Shown piece after piece: positions 26,758-37,737 of a DNA stretch of 64,000 nt. The notes under the pieces were generated by a model. That model was not told where the DNA came from. It ran no database searches and worked only from the letters and a program-made list of their open reading frames with translations. The number at the start of each line of letters is the position of its first letter. Within the stretch, counting starts at the first letter, position 1. The position numbers and the translations under genes were made by a program. The stretch comes from Acidovorax sp. DW039. Its GTDB lineage: Bacteria > Pseudomonadota > Gammaproteobacteria > Burkholderiales > Burkholderiaceae_C. The stretch lies in NCBI RefSeq assembly GCF_037101375.1, contig NZ_AP029019.1:186001-250000 (forward strand). The letters run 5' to 3'.

Positions 26758-27500
26758 CATGGTGCATTCCTGCCTGGACGAGGAAGCCCGTCGTGCGATG
26801 GTGGTGGGGGTGGTGAGGGTTTGGGGGGAGCAGGACGATGGCGGGGCCACCAGCTCTCTATGCGGTCGGCTGCCCAGTCCTTGCCCCCCAGCCCAAAGGC
26901 CAAGGCCACGGCAAACACGATGCCGCCCAGGATGATGAGAAAGCTCTGTCGCACGATGTTGCCGCCCACCTGCAACTGGTCCAGCGCAATCAGCACCACA
27001 AACACCACAATCGCATACTGCGCCAGCTGGCCCAGCAGCGGGGCGTCTGCCAGCTTCATGCGCTGGCCATAGGCCGTGACGGTATTGCCCACAAAGCGCG
27101 CAAAGTAGGCCCCAAAGGCCAGCACCATCAGCGCGATGAACACATTGGGCAGAAACCACACCACGCGACTGAGCAGGGCGGTGACGTAGCTCAGCCCCAG
27201 ACCGTTGAAGGCGATCAGCAGCGCCGCCAGCAGCACCAGCCAGTACACCAGCAGGCCGAACAGGCTGGTGGTGTCGCCCTGCATGCCGCCCTGCCGCCAG
27301 AAGGCGTCCAGCCCCGCGCGCTCGGTAAGCACCTTGAAGTTGATGGCGCGCAGCCCCCGCGTGACGGCAAACCGCGCGGCCTTGGCCAGCAGCCAGCCAC
27401 CCAGCACCACCAGCACTGCAATCAGCACACGGGGCAGGAACGCCCCCACCTGAAAGAGCATGGCCCGTGCCGGTTCCAGGTGAATACCAAAGTTTTCCAT
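26757..27500 (-). CDS. Conserved TM-helix protein (mechanosensitive-channel-like)
   Basis: 247 residues with about five membrane segments. The repeated patterns LPRVLIAVLVVLGGWLLAKA and LPNVFIALMVLAFGAYFARF match the conserved TM-helix repeat found in small MscS-related proteins, and AVALAFGLGGKDWAAD ends the last repeat. There is no MscS beta domain, so it is a pore-like core only. The C-terminus is Pro-rich. Same strand as the GlgE-pathway operon and 41 bp downstream of it, so possibly cotranscribed. Confidence 0.7.
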   Translation of the reverse strand: MENFGIHLEPARAMLFQVGAFLPRVLIAVLVVLGGWLLAKAARFAVTRGLRAINFKVLTERAGLDAFWRQGGMQGDTTSLFGLLVYWLVLLAALLIAFNGLGLSYVTALLSRVVWFLPNVFIALMVLAFGAYFARFVGNTVTAYGQRMKLADAPLLGQLAQYAIVVFVVLIALDQLQVGGNIVRQSFLIILGGIVFAVALAFGLGGKDWAADRIESWWPRHRPAPPKPSPPPPPSHDGLPRPGRNAP

Positions 27501-27541
27501 GGATCAATCTCTCAATGGGTGGTCGAAGGAAGGCGTGGGGC

Positions 27542-30500
27542 TCAGCAGGGCGCGGACGCCTTGAGCAGATCGAGAATGCCCTGCAGCGGCACCTGGGCCC
27601 AGTCCACACGGTTGCCCAGTTCGTAGCGCAACTCATACAGGGCCTTTTCCAGTTCGAAAAGCCGCAGCAATGCCTCGGGCGCTGCGCCGGGCGACAGGGC
27701 CGTGTAGGCATTCATGAACGCCTTGCGGGCGGCCTGCTCCCACTGCTGCACAGCACCGTCGAGCCGCACCAGCTCTTCAGTGCTGTGCGATGTGTGCTTG
27801 AGTGCAGCCCAGCGGGCGTAGTTGAAGGAGCGCAGCATGCCTGCCACATCACGCAAGGCGGGGCCCTTGGTGCGCCGTTCCTCAAAGCTGCGGCCCGGCT
27901 CGCCTTCAAAGTCGATGAGCACAAAGTCGTTGCCGGTGACCAGAACCTGACCCAGGTGAAAGTCACCGTGGTAGCGCGTCTTCCAGGCCCAGCTTCTGTT
28001 GCCGGTGTGGCCGACTGTGGCCTGGTTATCACCTGCACCAGGGGACACTTGGTCTGTCTGCACCGCCGCATCAATGCATGCACGCAGTGCAATCCGCTGC
28101 CCCAGCAGAGTCTGCGCATCGGCCTGCGTGGCGGGGGGCAGGTCTTGCAGGCGCGATTGCAGGAGCGCCAGTGTCTCCTCGGCTTCAGCCAGCGTGCGCT
28201 GGCGAAAGCCTTGCAGGTCCTGGTCCGTGATGGGCTCGGGATCAAAGGCTGCGTCGCCCGTGACCGTGGCCAGCGCCTGGTGCAACTGGGCGGTACGCTC
28301 GCCCAGCGTCGCCACCAGTGCCAGATAGCCACCATGTTCTTCCGCGACTCCCTGGGTGGCTTCTCCGTCAGGCAGCGGCAGTGCCTCGGGGGGGGCCAGG
28401 CGAATGCTCTCCAGAAACCGTTCCAGATACCCCAGTGTGTAAGCCCATCCGTCGCCCTGGTTGGACACGTAGGCCTGCACCAGCGCCAGGGTGAATTCCG
28501 TGCCGTCCTGTGCCGTGTATTCCAGCGCGCCCGCCACGGGAACGCAATGGGGGTAGCGCACCACCTCGGTCAGGAAGCGGCCTACCTCCAGCTCGGGGTT
28601 CATGCCCGGGCGCAGGCGCCGGTAGCCCTTGAGGAACAGCGTTTCGTCAAACGTGACCACGGTGTTGCTGCTGTGCGCGCTGGGGTGGCTGACGGGCAGA
28701 GTGTCCAGGTTCCGGGCCAGTTCGGCAAACGCCGAGGTGGGGCGAAAACGCAGTCGGCCATGCTCCGTCAGCAGTTGCCGGCCCGCGCCCATGGCCCGCA
28801 TCACCGCCCTGCAGAACGCCTCGTCGTGGAAGGCGTCTCCCATCACCCCCACCTGCGCTTGCTGCCGTATGCGCGCCAGCCCGCCGGGGCTGATCCGCTT
28901 CATGCGCTCCTCGTCGGCTTCTTCCCAGGCCAGCGCCAGGGGCACGAAGTAGGTCGCCCGGTCCTGCGGGCCATCAATGGTCAGCAGGGGCAGCATCCAT
29001 TCGTGGCCGTCTTCGGCCCACACGGCATGGTCTTCGATGCGGGCGCTCTGCACCGTCTGGCCCTTGCCCGCATACCAGCGCTGCAGCTCCAGGTAACGGG
29101 GTAGCGTGTCGGTTTCAAACTGCACCCGCATGCGCTCGGCCATGCCGATGCGCCAAGGCATCACTCGGTCGCGGAAGAAGCTGGTCCAGCCGTCAAACAG
29201 CACGAGCACCGGGCGTTCCTGCAGATCCAGTCCGTCCTGGTGCCAAGGGGGAATCTCGGCCTCGGCCGAGAGGCGGAACCAGTAAAAGCCATAAGAAGGC
29301 AGCGTCAGTAGGTAGGGCAGGTCACCGATGGGCGGGAAGGTCACCCGCCCCAGCATTTCCACCGGGGCGCGGCCCTTGTAGGCGGCCAGGTTCAGCTCCA
29401 CAGGCTGCGCTGCCCGCGAGAGGTTGAACACGGTGAGGATTACATCGTCCTCGTACTCGCTGAGGTAGGCGAGGATCTTGCGGTTGCCCGGCTTGAGGAA
29501 GGTGCGCTTGCCGCGCCCGAAGGCGTGGCTCGTCTTGCGCACGGCCAGCATGCGGCGCGTCCAGTTCAGCAGCGAACTCTGGTCGCGCGACTGCGTTTCC
29601 ACGTTCAGTGCCTCGTAGCCATACATCGCATCCATGATGGGTTGCAGGTAAAGCTGCTGCGGGTCGGCCCGTGAGAAGCCTGCGTTGCGGTCGGGGCTCC
29701 ACTGCATGGGGGTGCGCACGCCGTTGCGGTCACCCACAAACACGTTGTCGCCCATGCCAATCTCGTCGCCGTAGTAAATGATGGGCGAGCCGGGCATGGA
29801 CAGCAGCATGCCCTTCATCAGCTTCACGCGGTCCAGGTCGTTTTCCATCAACGGTGCCAGCCGCCGCCGGATGCCCAGGTTGATGCGCGCCCGCGTGTCG
29901 GCGGCATACATGCTGTACATGTAATCGCGCTCCTTGCTCGTCACCATCTCCAGCGTCAGCTCGTCGTGGTTGCGCAGGAAGATCGCCCATTGGCAGCCGT
30001 CGGGAATCTCCGGTGTCTGCTGCAGGATCTCGACGATGGGATGGCGGTCCTCCTGCGCGATGGCCATGTACATGCGCGGCATCAGCGGAAAGTGATACGC
30101 CATGTGGCATTCGTCGCCATCGCCAAAGTACTCGCGCACGTCCTCGGGCCACATGTTGGCCTCGGCCAGCAGAAAGCGGTTCTGGTACTGCGCATCAATG
30201 GCGGCGCGCAGCTTCTTGATGACGGCGTGCGTCTCCGGAAGGTTCTCGTTGCTCGTGCCGTCGCGCTCCACCAGATAGGGAATGGCATCGAGCCGGAAGC
30301 CGTCCACCCCCAGGTCCAGCCAGAAGCGCATGGTCTTGAACACCGCCTCCAGCACGGCCGGGTTGTCAAAGTTCAGGTCCGGCTGGTGGCTGAAGAAGCG
30401 GTGCCAGTAGTACTGCTTGGCCACCGGGTCCCAGGTCCAGTTGGAGGTTTCGGTGTCGGTGAAGATGATGCGCGTGCCCTGGTAGAGCTGGTCGGTGTCG

Positions 30501-30985
30501 CTCCACACGTAAAAGTTGCGCTCCGGTGAGCCCGGTGGTGCGCGCCGCGCCGCCTGAAACCACGGGTGGTCGGACGAGGTGTGGTTGATGACCAGTTCGG
30601 TGATCACCCGCAGCCCGCGCTCGTGGGCTGCATCCAGCATCTCCTTGAAGTCATCCAGCGTGCCGTACTGCGGATGCACGCTTTCGTAGGCTGCGATGTC
30701 ATAGCCGTCGTCACGCAGAGGCGAGGGATAGAAGGGCATCAGCCAGATCGTGTTGACACCCAGGTCCTTCACATAGTCGAGCTTGGCGGTCACGCCCTTG
30801 AAGTCGCCCACCCCGTCGTTGTTGCTGTCGAAAAACGCCTTGACGTTGAGCTGGTAGATCACCGCATCCCGATACCACAGCGGATCATGGGCGGTGTCGA
30901 TCTGTGGTGTCTCCGGCGTGATGCCTGGCACGGTGTCGCCCGGGGTGCTGGCGGCAGTGTGGCGCGGGGTTGGCAGAGCGTTCAT
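27542..30985 (-). CDS. treS: Trehalose synthase-maltokinase fusion (TreS-Pep2)
   Basis: 1147 residues. The N-terminal ~570 are a GH13 trehalose synthase ([19 protein letters not shown]; catalytic [19 protein letters not shown]). The C-terminal ~500 are a maltokinase with the kinase motif [25 protein letters not shown]. The fusion isomerises trehalose to maltose and phosphorylates it to maltose-1-phosphate, the substrate of the adjacent GlgE. AGAGGAAG precedes the ATG. Last gene of a glgB-glgE-treS operon. Confidence 0.92.
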   Translation of the reverse strand: MNALPTPRHTAASTPGDTVPGITPETPQIDTAHDPLWYRDAVIYQLNVKAFFDSNNDGVGDFKGVTAKLDYVKDLGVNTIWLMPFYPSPLRDDGYDIAAYESVHPQYGTLDDFKEMLDAAHERGLRVITELVINHTSSDHPWFQAARRAPPGSPERNFYVWSDTDQLYQGTRIIFTDTETSNWTWDPVAKQYYWHRFFSHQPDLNFDNPAVLEAVFKTMRFWLDLGVDGFRLDAIPYLVERDGTSNENLPETHAVIKKLRAAIDAQYQNRFLLAEANMWPEDVREYFGDGDECHMAYHFPLMPRMYMAIAQEDRHPIVEILQQTPEIPDGCQWAIFLRNHDELTLEMVTSKERDYMYSMYAADTRARINLGIRRRLAPLMENDLDRVKLMKGMLLSMPGSPIIYYGDEIGMGDNVFVGDRNGVRTPMQWSPDRNAGFSRADPQQLYLQPIMDAMYGYEALNVETQSRDQSSLLNWTRRMLAVRKTSHAFGRGKRTFLKPGNRKILAYLSEYEDDVILTVFNLSRAAQPVELNLAAYKGRAPVEMLGRVTFPPIGDLPYLLTLPSYGFYWFRLSAEAEIPPWHQDGLDLQERPVLVLFDGWTSFFRDRVMPWRIGMAERMRVQFETDTLPRYLELQRWYAGKGQTVQSARIEDHAVWAEDGHEWMLPLLTIDGPQDRATYFVPLALAWEEADEERMKRISPGGLARIRQQAQVGVMGDAFHDEAFCRAVMRAMGAGRQLLTEHGRLRFRPTSAFAELARNLDTLPVSHPSAHSSNTVVTFDETLFLKGYRRLRPGMNPELEVGRFLTEVVRYPHCVPVAGALEYTAQDGTEFTLALVQAYVSNQGDGWAYTLGYLERFLESIRLAPPEALPLPDGEATQGVAEEHGGYLALVATLGERTAQLHQALATVTGDAAFDPEPITDQDLQGFRQRTLAEAEETLALLQSRLQDLPPATQADAQTLLGQRIALRACIDAAVQTDQVSPGAGDNQATVGHTGNRSWAWKTRYHGDFHLGQVLVTGNDFVLIDFEGEPGRSFEERRTKGPALRDVAGMLRSFNYARWAALKHTSHSTEELVRLDGAVQQWEQAARKAFMNAYTALSPGAAPEALLRLFELEKALYELRYELGNRVDWAQVPLQGILDLLKASAPC

Positions 30986-31119
30986 TCGGCACTTCCTCTG
31001 GGGCTTAGAGCGGCTTACAAAACTCTTCTGGCGTGGTTGCCGCGTCTTGTCGTACCACGCGTACTGCCTGCGACGCAGCGCCTGGCCACAACCGCTGCGC
31101 TGGGTTTTGTGAGTTGCTC

Positions 31120-33225
31120 TTATTCAAAGTAGTCAAAGTCCTGTTCACTGCGCACGCGCCGCCGCACCACAAACACATGGGCGGGCATGCGGTGGGGGTC
31201 CAGTTGCACAAAATGCCAGTCGCCTTGCCAGATGAAACGCTGGTGGCTGAGCTGGTCGTGCATCTGCCAGGGGGCGGCCTCCTGCCCTTCGGCATTGACC
31301 CAGCTCGCGGGCAGGTTCACCCAGCCCGACTGGGTGTGGTGCGCATCCAGGTTCACCACCGTGACGACCAGGTTGCTCCCATCAGCAGAGCGCTTGGCGT
31401 AGGCGATGAGTGCGTTGTTGTCCAACGGCAAAAAGCGCAGCCCCTCGTTGCGTTGCAGGGCCGGGTTCTCGCGCCGGATGCGGTTGACGTGGGCCATAAA
31501 GCTGGCCAGGTTGCCCGGGCGGTCCAGCTCCCAGTGGCGGATCTGGTACTTCTCTGAGTGGAGGTATTCCTCAGACCCCGGCTCGCGGGGCAGGTGCTCC
31601 ATCAGCTCGTAAGCCGGGCCATAGATGCCATAGCTGGCCGACAGCGTGGCCGCCAGCACCAGGCGCGACATGAACACGGCAGGCTCTCCCCCTTGCAGGT
31701 GCTCGTGCAGGATGTCGGGCGTGTTGGGCCACACGTTGGGGCGGAAATAATCTTTGCCCGGCCCATGCGCCAGCTCGGTGAAGTACTCGATCAGCTCTTC
31801 CTTGGTGTTGCGCCAGGTGTAGTAGGTGTACGACTGCGTGAAGCCCCGCTTGGCCAGCCCATGCATCACCTTGGGCCGCGTGAAGGCTTCGGACAGGAAG
31901 AGCACTTCCGGGTGCTCGCTCTGGATGTCGGCAATCACCCATTCCCAAAATGCAAAGGCCTTGGTGTGCGGGTTGTCCACGCGAAAGATGCGCACACCCT
32001 CGCCAATCCAGTGGGCGAAGACGCTGCGCAGCTCCGTCCACAAGCCCTGCCAGTCATCGCACTCAAAGTTGAAGGGATAGATGTCCTGGTACTTCTTGGG
32101 CGGGTTTTCGGCGTACTGCACGGTGCCATCGGGCCGCCAGCGGAACCAGTCCGGGTGCTCCTTCACATAGGGATGATCGGGCGCGCACTGGAAGGCAATG
32201 TCCAGCGCCACCTCCAGCCCGGCGCTGCGTGCCTCTTGCACCAGGGTGCGAAAGTCTTCCGCCGTGCCCAGCTCGGGCTGGATGGATTTGTGTCCGCCCT
32301 CATCCGACCCAATGGCCCAGGGGCTGCCCACATCGCCAGGCTTGGCGACCAGCGCATTGTTCTGCCCCTTGCGCTGCACCCGGCCAATGGGGTGGATGGG
32401 GGGGAAATACAGCACATCAAAGCCCATCGCGGCAATGGCAGGAAGGCGCGCCCGCACATCACGGAAGGTGCCGTGCACCCCCGGGGTGGGCGATGTGGAG
32501 CGCGGGAACAGCTCATACCAAGTGCTGTAGCGTGCAAGCTCCCGGTCGGCCACCAGGGGCAACTCCTGCGGGTAGTGCGCGGCCAGGCGGCGGTCGGGGT
32601 AGCGTTCCATCAGCGCGGCGTAGTGGCTGTCCAGCGCCAGTTCTTTCAGGGCTTTCACATGGGCTTCGCCCGCGCTGTCTTCCGCCATGGCGGCTGCGGA
32701 TACCGCGCTGTCCTCCAGCGCCTGCGCCCAGGCCACCAGGGCGGCACTGTCCTTGCCTGTGGCACGCAGCGCTGCCGCCGCAATCTCCATGGCACCCACC
32801 CGGGCGGCGATGCGGATGTCCTGCGCGTCCACACGCCGGGCCATGTCGCGCCGCCACGAATCAAATGCATCCACCCATGCGATCACGGTGTAGCGGTAGC
32901 GGCCTGGTGTGGGGGGCACAAAGCTGGCCTGCCATTCATCATTGCCCACCGCTTGCATGGGCACTTCGGTGGCCTGTGCGTCGCCCTCGGGGCGCCAGAC
33001 CAGCAGCACGCGCAGGGCGTCGTGTCCGTCGGTAAGGCAGTGGGCCGTTACGGTGATGGGCTCGCCCGCAATGGTCTTGACGGCAAAGCGACCTGCATCC
33101 ACCGCCGGCAGCACCGTCTCCACCACAGCGCGCACGCGCCCGTCTTCAGGCCAAAGCACGGGGGTGGCGGCAGGTGCAGGGGGTGCTGGCTGCAGCAGCA
33201 CGGGGGTGGTGTTATGCGACGGCAT
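31120..33225 (-). CDS. glgE: Alpha-1,4-glucan:maltose-1-phosphate maltosyltransferase
   Basis: 701 residues from the ATG at 33225; the reading from 33429 would run far into glgB with Cys/Arg-rich non-family sequence. N-terminal domain ([20 protein letters not shown]), helical S domain, then the GH13 core with [16 protein letters not shown] (nucleophile Asp) and [12 protein letters not shown] (acid/base Glu). It extends alpha-glucan with maltose-1-phosphate from TreS-Pep2. The start lies 14 bp inside the 3' end of glgB, implying translational coupling. Confidence 0.92.
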   Translation of the reverse strand: MPSHNTTPVLLQPAPPAPAATPVLWPEDGRVRAVVETVLPAVDAGRFAVKTIAGEPITVTAHCLTDGHDALRVLLVWRPEGDAQATEVPMQAVGNDEWQASFVPPTPGRYRYTVIAWVDAFDSWRRDMARRVDAQDIRIAARVGAMEIAAAALRATGKDSAALVAWAQALEDSAVSAAAMAEDSAGEAHVKALKELALDSHYAALMERYPDRRLAAHYPQELPLVADRELARYSTWYELFPRSTSPTPGVHGTFRDVRARLPAIAAMGFDVLYFPPIHPIGRVQRKGQNNALVAKPGDVGSPWAIGSDEGGHKSIQPELGTAEDFRTLVQEARSAGLEVALDIAFQCAPDHPYVKEHPDWFRWRPDGTVQYAENPPKKYQDIYPFNFECDDWQGLWTELRSVFAHWIGEGVRIFRVDNPHTKAFAFWEWVIADIQSEHPEVLFLSEAFTRPKVMHGLAKRGFTQSYTYYTWRNTKEELIEYFTELAHGPGKDYFRPNVWPNTPDILHEHLQGGEPAVFMSRLVLAATLSASYGIYGPAYELMEHLPREPGSEEYLHSEKYQIRHWELDRPGNLASFMAHVNRIRRENPALQRNEGLRFLPLDNNALIAYAKRSADGSNLVVTVVNLDAHHTQSGWVNLPASWVNAEGQEAAPWQMHDQLSHQRFIWQGDWHFVQLDPHRMPAHVFVVRRRVRSEQDFDYFE

Positions 33226-35209
33226 GGGCAGGGGCACTGATGGGCGGTTGGGGTGGCAGTGCAACAGGCACGTCCGCTGCTGGCACAGAAGACTCGACTG
33301 CCTGCCGCTGGGGCTTGAGCACGAGGGTGGACAGAGGCGGCAGCGTGAGGCACAGCGATTGCGTCCAGTGGTGCGACCGCACGGGGCTGGTGTGTGCACC
33401 ACCCAGGTTGCCCCAGCCTGCGCCTCCAAATTCCGTGGCGTCGGTGTTCAGAATCTCTTGCCACCAGCCCGCCTCGGGCACACCGACCAGGTAGTTCTCA
33501 CGCGGCACTGGGGTGAAGTTGCACACCACTAGCACGGGCGCGGCGTGGTTTTCGTTCGCGCGGGGCTTGCGCAGAAAAGCCATCACGCTGTGGGTGGTGT
33601 CATCGGGCTCCACCCACGCAAAACCCTCGGCGGCAAAGTCCACCTGGTGCAGGGCGGGCTCGTCGCGGTACACCCGGTTCAGCGCCTTGACCAGTTCCTG
33701 CATCCCCCGGTGCCTGCCCCAGTGCAGGCTGCCCCAGTCCAGTTCACCTTCGTGCGTCCATTCGCTGCGCTGTGCAAACTCGCCCCCCATGAACAGCAGC
33801 TTCTTGCCAGGGTGCGTCCACATCAGGCCGAGCAATGCGCGCAGGTTGGCAAACTGCTGCCAGTCGTCACCCGGCATCTTGCGGATGAGCGAGCCCTTGC
33901 CGTAGACCACCTCATCGTGCGAGAGCGGCAACACGAAGTTTTCGTTGAACGCGTACACCATTGAAAATGTGAGCTTGTGATGGTGGTAGCGGCGGTGAAC
34001 CGGGTCCTCCTTCATGTAGGCCAGGCTGTCGTGCATCCAGCCCATGTTCCACTTCATGCCAAAACCCAGCCCGTTCATTTCCAGCGGGCGCGACACCATG
34101 GGCCAGGCGGTGGACTCTTCTGCAATGCTCACGGTGTCGGGGTGGTCGCGGTAAAGCGCGCGGTTGAGGTGCCGCAAAAACTCAATCGCCTCCAGGTTCT
34201 CGCGACCGCCGTGGCGGTTGGGTATCCATTCGCCCTGCTGGCGCGCGTAGTCCAGATACAGCATGGATGCCACCGCGTCCACGCGCAGGCCGTCCAGGTG
34301 GTACTTGTCCAGCCAGAACAGGCCGGACGACACGAGAAAGCTGCGCACCTCGTGCCGCCCGTAGTTGAAAATGGCCGAGTTCCACTCGGGGTGGTAGCCC
34401 TGGCGCGGGTCGGCATGTTCGTACAGGTGCGTGCCGTCAAAGCTCGCCAGGCCATGCGCATCGGTGGGGAAGTGCGACGGCACCCAGTCCAGCAGCACAC
34501 CAATGCCGCGCTGGTGCAGGTGGTCCACAAGGTACATGAAATCCTGCGGCGTTCCGTAGCGGGCGGTGGGGGCAAAGTAACCGGTGGTCTGGTAGCCCCA
34601 CGAGCCGTAGAAAGGGTGCTCGGTAATGGGCATCAGCTCCACGTGCGTAAAGCCCATCTCCGCCACGTAATCCGCCAGGGCGTGGGCCAGCTCGCGGTAA
34701 CCCAGAAAGCTCCCGTCATGCCGTCGCCAGGAGCCTGCATGCACCTCGTAGATGGACATGGGAGCATCCAGCGCGTTGCGCGCCCCGCGGCTGCCCATCC
34801 ACAGGCTGTCGCCCCAGTCATAGTCCAGCGCCCAGGCGCGTGATGCGGTGGCAGGGGGCTGTTCGGCATACACCGCCAACGGATCGGCCTTGTCCAGCCA
34901 CTCACCGCTTTTCGTGATGATGCGAAATTTGTAGGCGTGGCCATGGGCCATGCCGGGCACATGCCCTTCCCATACACCGCTGTCGTCGGGGCGGGGACAC
35001 AAGGGGTCGGCATCGCCGTTCCATCCGTTCCAGTCGCCAATGACAGACACCGCTGCAGCGTTGGGCGCCCACACGGCCACATCGGCTCCCGCATGATCGC
35101 CCCGACGCAAGTGGCACCCCAGGCCCTGATACAGGCGCGCGTGCGTTCCCTCCCGAAAAAGATAGGCGTCGTGCGCCGTGAATGCGTTCTGGGGGGGCGA
35201 TGCCTGCAC
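33212..35209 (-). CDS. glgB: 1,4-alpha-glucan branching enzyme
   Basis: 665 residues: a CBM48 domain (about 30-120), then the GH13 core with [16 protein letters not shown] (nucleophile), VSIAEEST (acid/base) and [12 protein letters not shown]. It introduces alpha-1,6 branches. First gene of the operon. The C-terminal ~25 residues, rich in Pro and Ala, overlap the glgE start. The promoter should lie in 35210-35465, where no other feature was seen. Confidence 0.92.
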   Translation of the reverse strand: MQASPPQNAFTAHDAYLFREGTHARLYQGLGCHLRRGDHAGADVAVWAPNAAAVSVIGDWNGWNGDADPLCPRPDDSGVWEGHVPGMAHGHAYKFRIITKSGEWLDKADPLAVYAEQPPATASRAWALDYDWGDSLWMGSRGARNALDAPMSIYEVHAGSWRRHDGSFLGYRELAHALADYVAEMGFTHVELMPITEHPFYGSWGYQTTGYFAPTARYGTPQDFMYLVDHLHQRGIGVLLDWVPSHFPTDAHGLASFDGTHLYEHADPRQGYHPEWNSAIFNYGRHEVRSFLVSSGLFWLDKYHLDGLRVDAVASMLYLDYARQQGEWIPNRHGGRENLEAIEFLRHLNRALYRDHPDTVSIAEESTAWPMVSRPLEMNGLGFGMKWNMGWMHDSLAYMKEDPVHRRYHHHKLTFSMVYAFNENFVLPLSHDEVVYGKGSLIRKMPGDDWQQFANLRALLGLMWTHPGKKLLFMGGEFAQRSEWTHEGELDWGSLHWGRHRGMQELVKALNRVYRDEPALHQVDFAAEGFAWVEPDDTTHSVMAFLRKPRANENHAAPVLVVCNFTPVPRENYLVGVPEAGWWQEILNTDATEFGGAGWGNLGGAHTSPVRSHHWTQSLCLTLPPLSTLVLKPQRQAVESSVPAADVPVALPPQPPISAPAHAVA

Positions 35210-35465
35210 GAGTGCGTTCCTCCTGGGTGGTCGCTTTTGAGGGCTGCTCTTTGAACAGGCTCTTATTGACCCATACCCCGCTCAACCGCTCCGCACGGCA
35301 GGGGCGCAACGGCCTGTAGGTCCAGGCCTTGCAGCTCTGTCAGCCCTGTCCTGCATGCAGATGGCACAGACGGCCGAACGCTCGCAGTGGCGCGCTTTTC
35401 CTACGTCCTGTGGCGCGGTGGTTGGCTACCTTGGGGTGCTCATCACTTTCAAGCGAAGGAAAACC

Positions 35466-35702
35466 ATGCGCGTGGACATCTACCGCCGAGCCGAGGCCGA
35501 GGGCAAGTTCTCCCACCTTGCAGTGCCCGAGGGCCGCCCCATTCCTGAAGAAGCCACCAACACCGACTGGAAGCGTGAAGTCACCGGGCAAGATCTGGAC
35601 GACGCCCGTGAGCGCTGGGAGGAGTACGGCATCCACCAGCCCGCCGCGCAGATGCGTGAAAAGGGCTACGCCATTACCAGCCTTGGCGACATGACGCGGT
35701 GA
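35466..35702 (+). CDS. Small soluble protein, DUF6139-like
   Basis: 78 residues: MRVDIYRRAEAEGKFSHLAV then PEGRPIPEEATNTDW, ending KGYAITSLGDM. I recall this pattern as a small conserved family of Burkholderiales (DUF6139), function unknown. AAGGA lies 6 bp before the ATG, so the longer frame from 35355 is rejected. It is acidic-basic mixed with no membrane segment. Convergent with the BCCT transporter, 70 bp away. Confidence 0.7.
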   Translation: MRVDIYRRAEAEGKFSHLAVPEGRPIPEEATNTDWKREVTGQDLDDARERWEEYGIHQPAAQMREKGYAITSLGDMTR

Positions 35703-35772
35703 CAGCGCGCCCGGTCTCCACCAGTTCATTTGCCTCGGCCATCTGGTGCATAGGGACGGGAGGCCACGGGCC

Positions 35773-37299
35773 TTATTGGCCGGGCGGCTCCACCATGGCC
35801 CGCATGCGTTTTCGCAGGGCCCGGTCGCGCCGGTCGTCGGCTTCCCAGTCGGCCTTGACGCCTCTCCACAGCGCAAGCGCCATGAGCAGGATGACCACGG
35901 TGAATGGCAGCGCGAAGACAATGGTGGCCGTCTGAACCGCCTTGACCCCGCCCGCCAGAAGCAGGCTGATGGCAATGCCCGACACCAGCACCCCCCAGAT
36001 GACCTTGACCCGCGCGGAGGGGTTCTCGTCGCCACCAGTGCTCATCATGCCCAGCACCAGGGTGGCCGAATCTCCTGACGTGACAAAGAACACCAGGACC
36101 AGGACGGTGGCAACCAGCGACATCACGCCACCCCAGGGCAGGGACTGGAACATGGCGAACAGGGCGGTGGACACGTCGGCCTTGACGGCGGCTTCCAGCG
36201 GGATGTGCTGCATGATCTCCAGGTGCAGGGCCGTGCCGCCGAACACGGTGAACCAGATGAACGCCGCCAGCGTGGGCGCCAGCACGGTGCCGAGGATGAA
36301 TTCGCGAATGGTGCGCCCGCGTGAGACCCGCGCGATGAACAGCCCCACAAAAGGCGACCAGCTCACCCACCAGGCCCAGTAAAACACCGTCCAGCCGCTG
36401 ACCCAGCTGCTGTCCCGGAAGGGCGTCATGCGCAGGCTCATGCGGACAAAGTCGCTCAGATAGCTACCCAGGGTGTTGGTGAAGGTGTCGATGATGACCA
36501 CCGTGGGACCCCAGAGGAACACCCCGAGCGCGAGCAGGGCGGCCATGCCCAGGTTGAACGCGGACAGCCATTTGATGCCCCGCCCCACGCCCGAAATGGC
36601 CGATGCCAGAAACAGCAAGGTCGTCACCACGATGATGCCCACTTGCCAGGCTTCCCCCACCGGCATACCCAGGGTGGCGTTCAGGCCGCTGTTGATCTGT
36701 AGTGCACCCATGCCCAGCGATGCCGCCACCCCGAAGGCGGTGGCAATCACGGCCAGGATGTTGACCACGGGGGCCAGACGCCGCAGCGGCAACCAAGGCA
36801 GTGCGGCCACCGCCGTGCTCACCAGCGCCGAGCCTCCGCGCCGGAACTGGAAGAACGCAATCGCCAGCGCAACAATGCTGTACACCGCCCAGGGGTGCAG
36901 CCCCCAGTGGAAAAAGGCGTAGCGCATGGCGGCATTGGCCGCCTCGGGCGTGTGCGGCGCAATGCCGGGCGGGGGTGTGCCGTAGTGGGAGATGGGCTCG
37001 GCAACCCCCCAGAAGACGAGGCCAATCCCCATGCCCGCCGCAAACAGCATGGCGAACCAGGCACCGATGGAGAACTCTGGCTCGTCGTCTTCCTGGCCGA
37101 GCTTGAGATCGCCGTACCGGCTGAATGCCAGCACCATGGCCAGCACCACCAGCCCGAGGACCACCCACAGATAAAACCAGCCAAAGTTGCGCGTGATGGA
37201 CGCCAACGCGGTGTCAAACACCGCCCCCAAGGCATCTGGAGCGATGACTCCCCAGAGCACGATGGCGACGATCAAGCCCGCCGATATGAAAAGTTCCAT
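35773..37299 (-). CDS. BCCT-family betaine/choline/carnitine transporter
   Basis: 508 residues from MELFISAGLIVAIVLWG (AAGGTGG upstream). Twelve membrane helices; signature GMGIGLVFWGVAEPISHYG and the TM8 region WAWWVSWSPFVGLFIARVSR with the conserved aromatic box; amphipathic helix TNTLGSYLSDFV. Imports a quaternary-amine osmolyte or carbon source, Na+- or H+-coupled. The substrate cannot be fixed from sequence. Divergent from acetoacetyl-CoA synthetase across 438 bp in which I see no gene. Confidence 0.9.
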   Translation of the reverse strand: MELFISAGLIVAIVLWGVIAPDALGAVFDTALASITRNFGWFYLWVVLGLVVLAMVLAFSRYGDLKLGQEDDEPEFSIGAWFAMLFAAGMGIGLVFWGVAEPISHYGTPPPGIAPHTPEAANAAMRYAFFHWGLHPWAVYSIVALAIAFFQFRRGGSALVSTAVAALPWLPLRRLAPVVNILAVIATAFGVAASLGMGALQINSGLNATLGMPVGEAWQVGIIVVTTLLFLASAISGVGRGIKWLSAFNLGMAALLALGVFLWGPTVVIIDTFTNTLGSYLSDFVRMSLRMTPFRDSSWVSGWTVFYWAWWVSWSPFVGLFIARVSRGRTIREFILGTVLAPTLAAFIWFTVFGGTALHLEIMQHIPLEAAVKADVSTALFAMFQSLPWGGVMSLVATVLVLVFFVTSGDSATLVLGMMSTGGDENPSARVKVIWGVLVSGIAISLLLAGGVKAVQTATIVFALPFTVVILLMALALWRGVKADWEADDRRDRALRKRMRAMVEPPGQ

Positions 37300-37737
37300 G
37301 AGCCACCTTTCTTGAAATGGAGAAAGCGAAGTGCCAGGGTCTGCCTTCCATGGTGAATGGAAAGGCGACAGAACGCCAGTGGCACCAAGCCCCGCAAGCG
37401 GGAGGGCGCCAGGGGCTGCGCGGGACAGATGGCACTTCAGGAGGGGTTGAACCCCACGCCGTGGTGTGTGATCCATGCCGTTCCTGGCAACGCAGGAAAA
37501 GCAAGGTTCGGCATGGCGGGCCGTGGCCCGAGACCGATGCACGCGCGCTGGCGTGGCAAGGTCTGGCAAAGGTTGGCACCACGCAGGTAACAGGTGGTAG
37601 CCAGCGGTAAGGGCGTGCAGTGTATGCAAAAGGGGTGCGCTGACCGGAGAAATACCGCAGTCAAGCGCAGGGGTGCTGTCAATTCGGAGACGGCCGGGCA
37701 TGGTCAGCGGCTGGGGGCGCTGGTACGCTGCGTCGCC

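Noticed and set aside
31558..33240. 560-residue plus-strand frame opposite glgE
   Set aside because: Shadow of the GlgE gene; no motif and unusual His/Arg content.
37300..37737. Possible gene or repeat in the 438-bp BCCT-aacS gap
   Set aside because: Scattered GGCA/TGGCA similarity only; no ribosome-binding site, hairpin or convincing frame was found.
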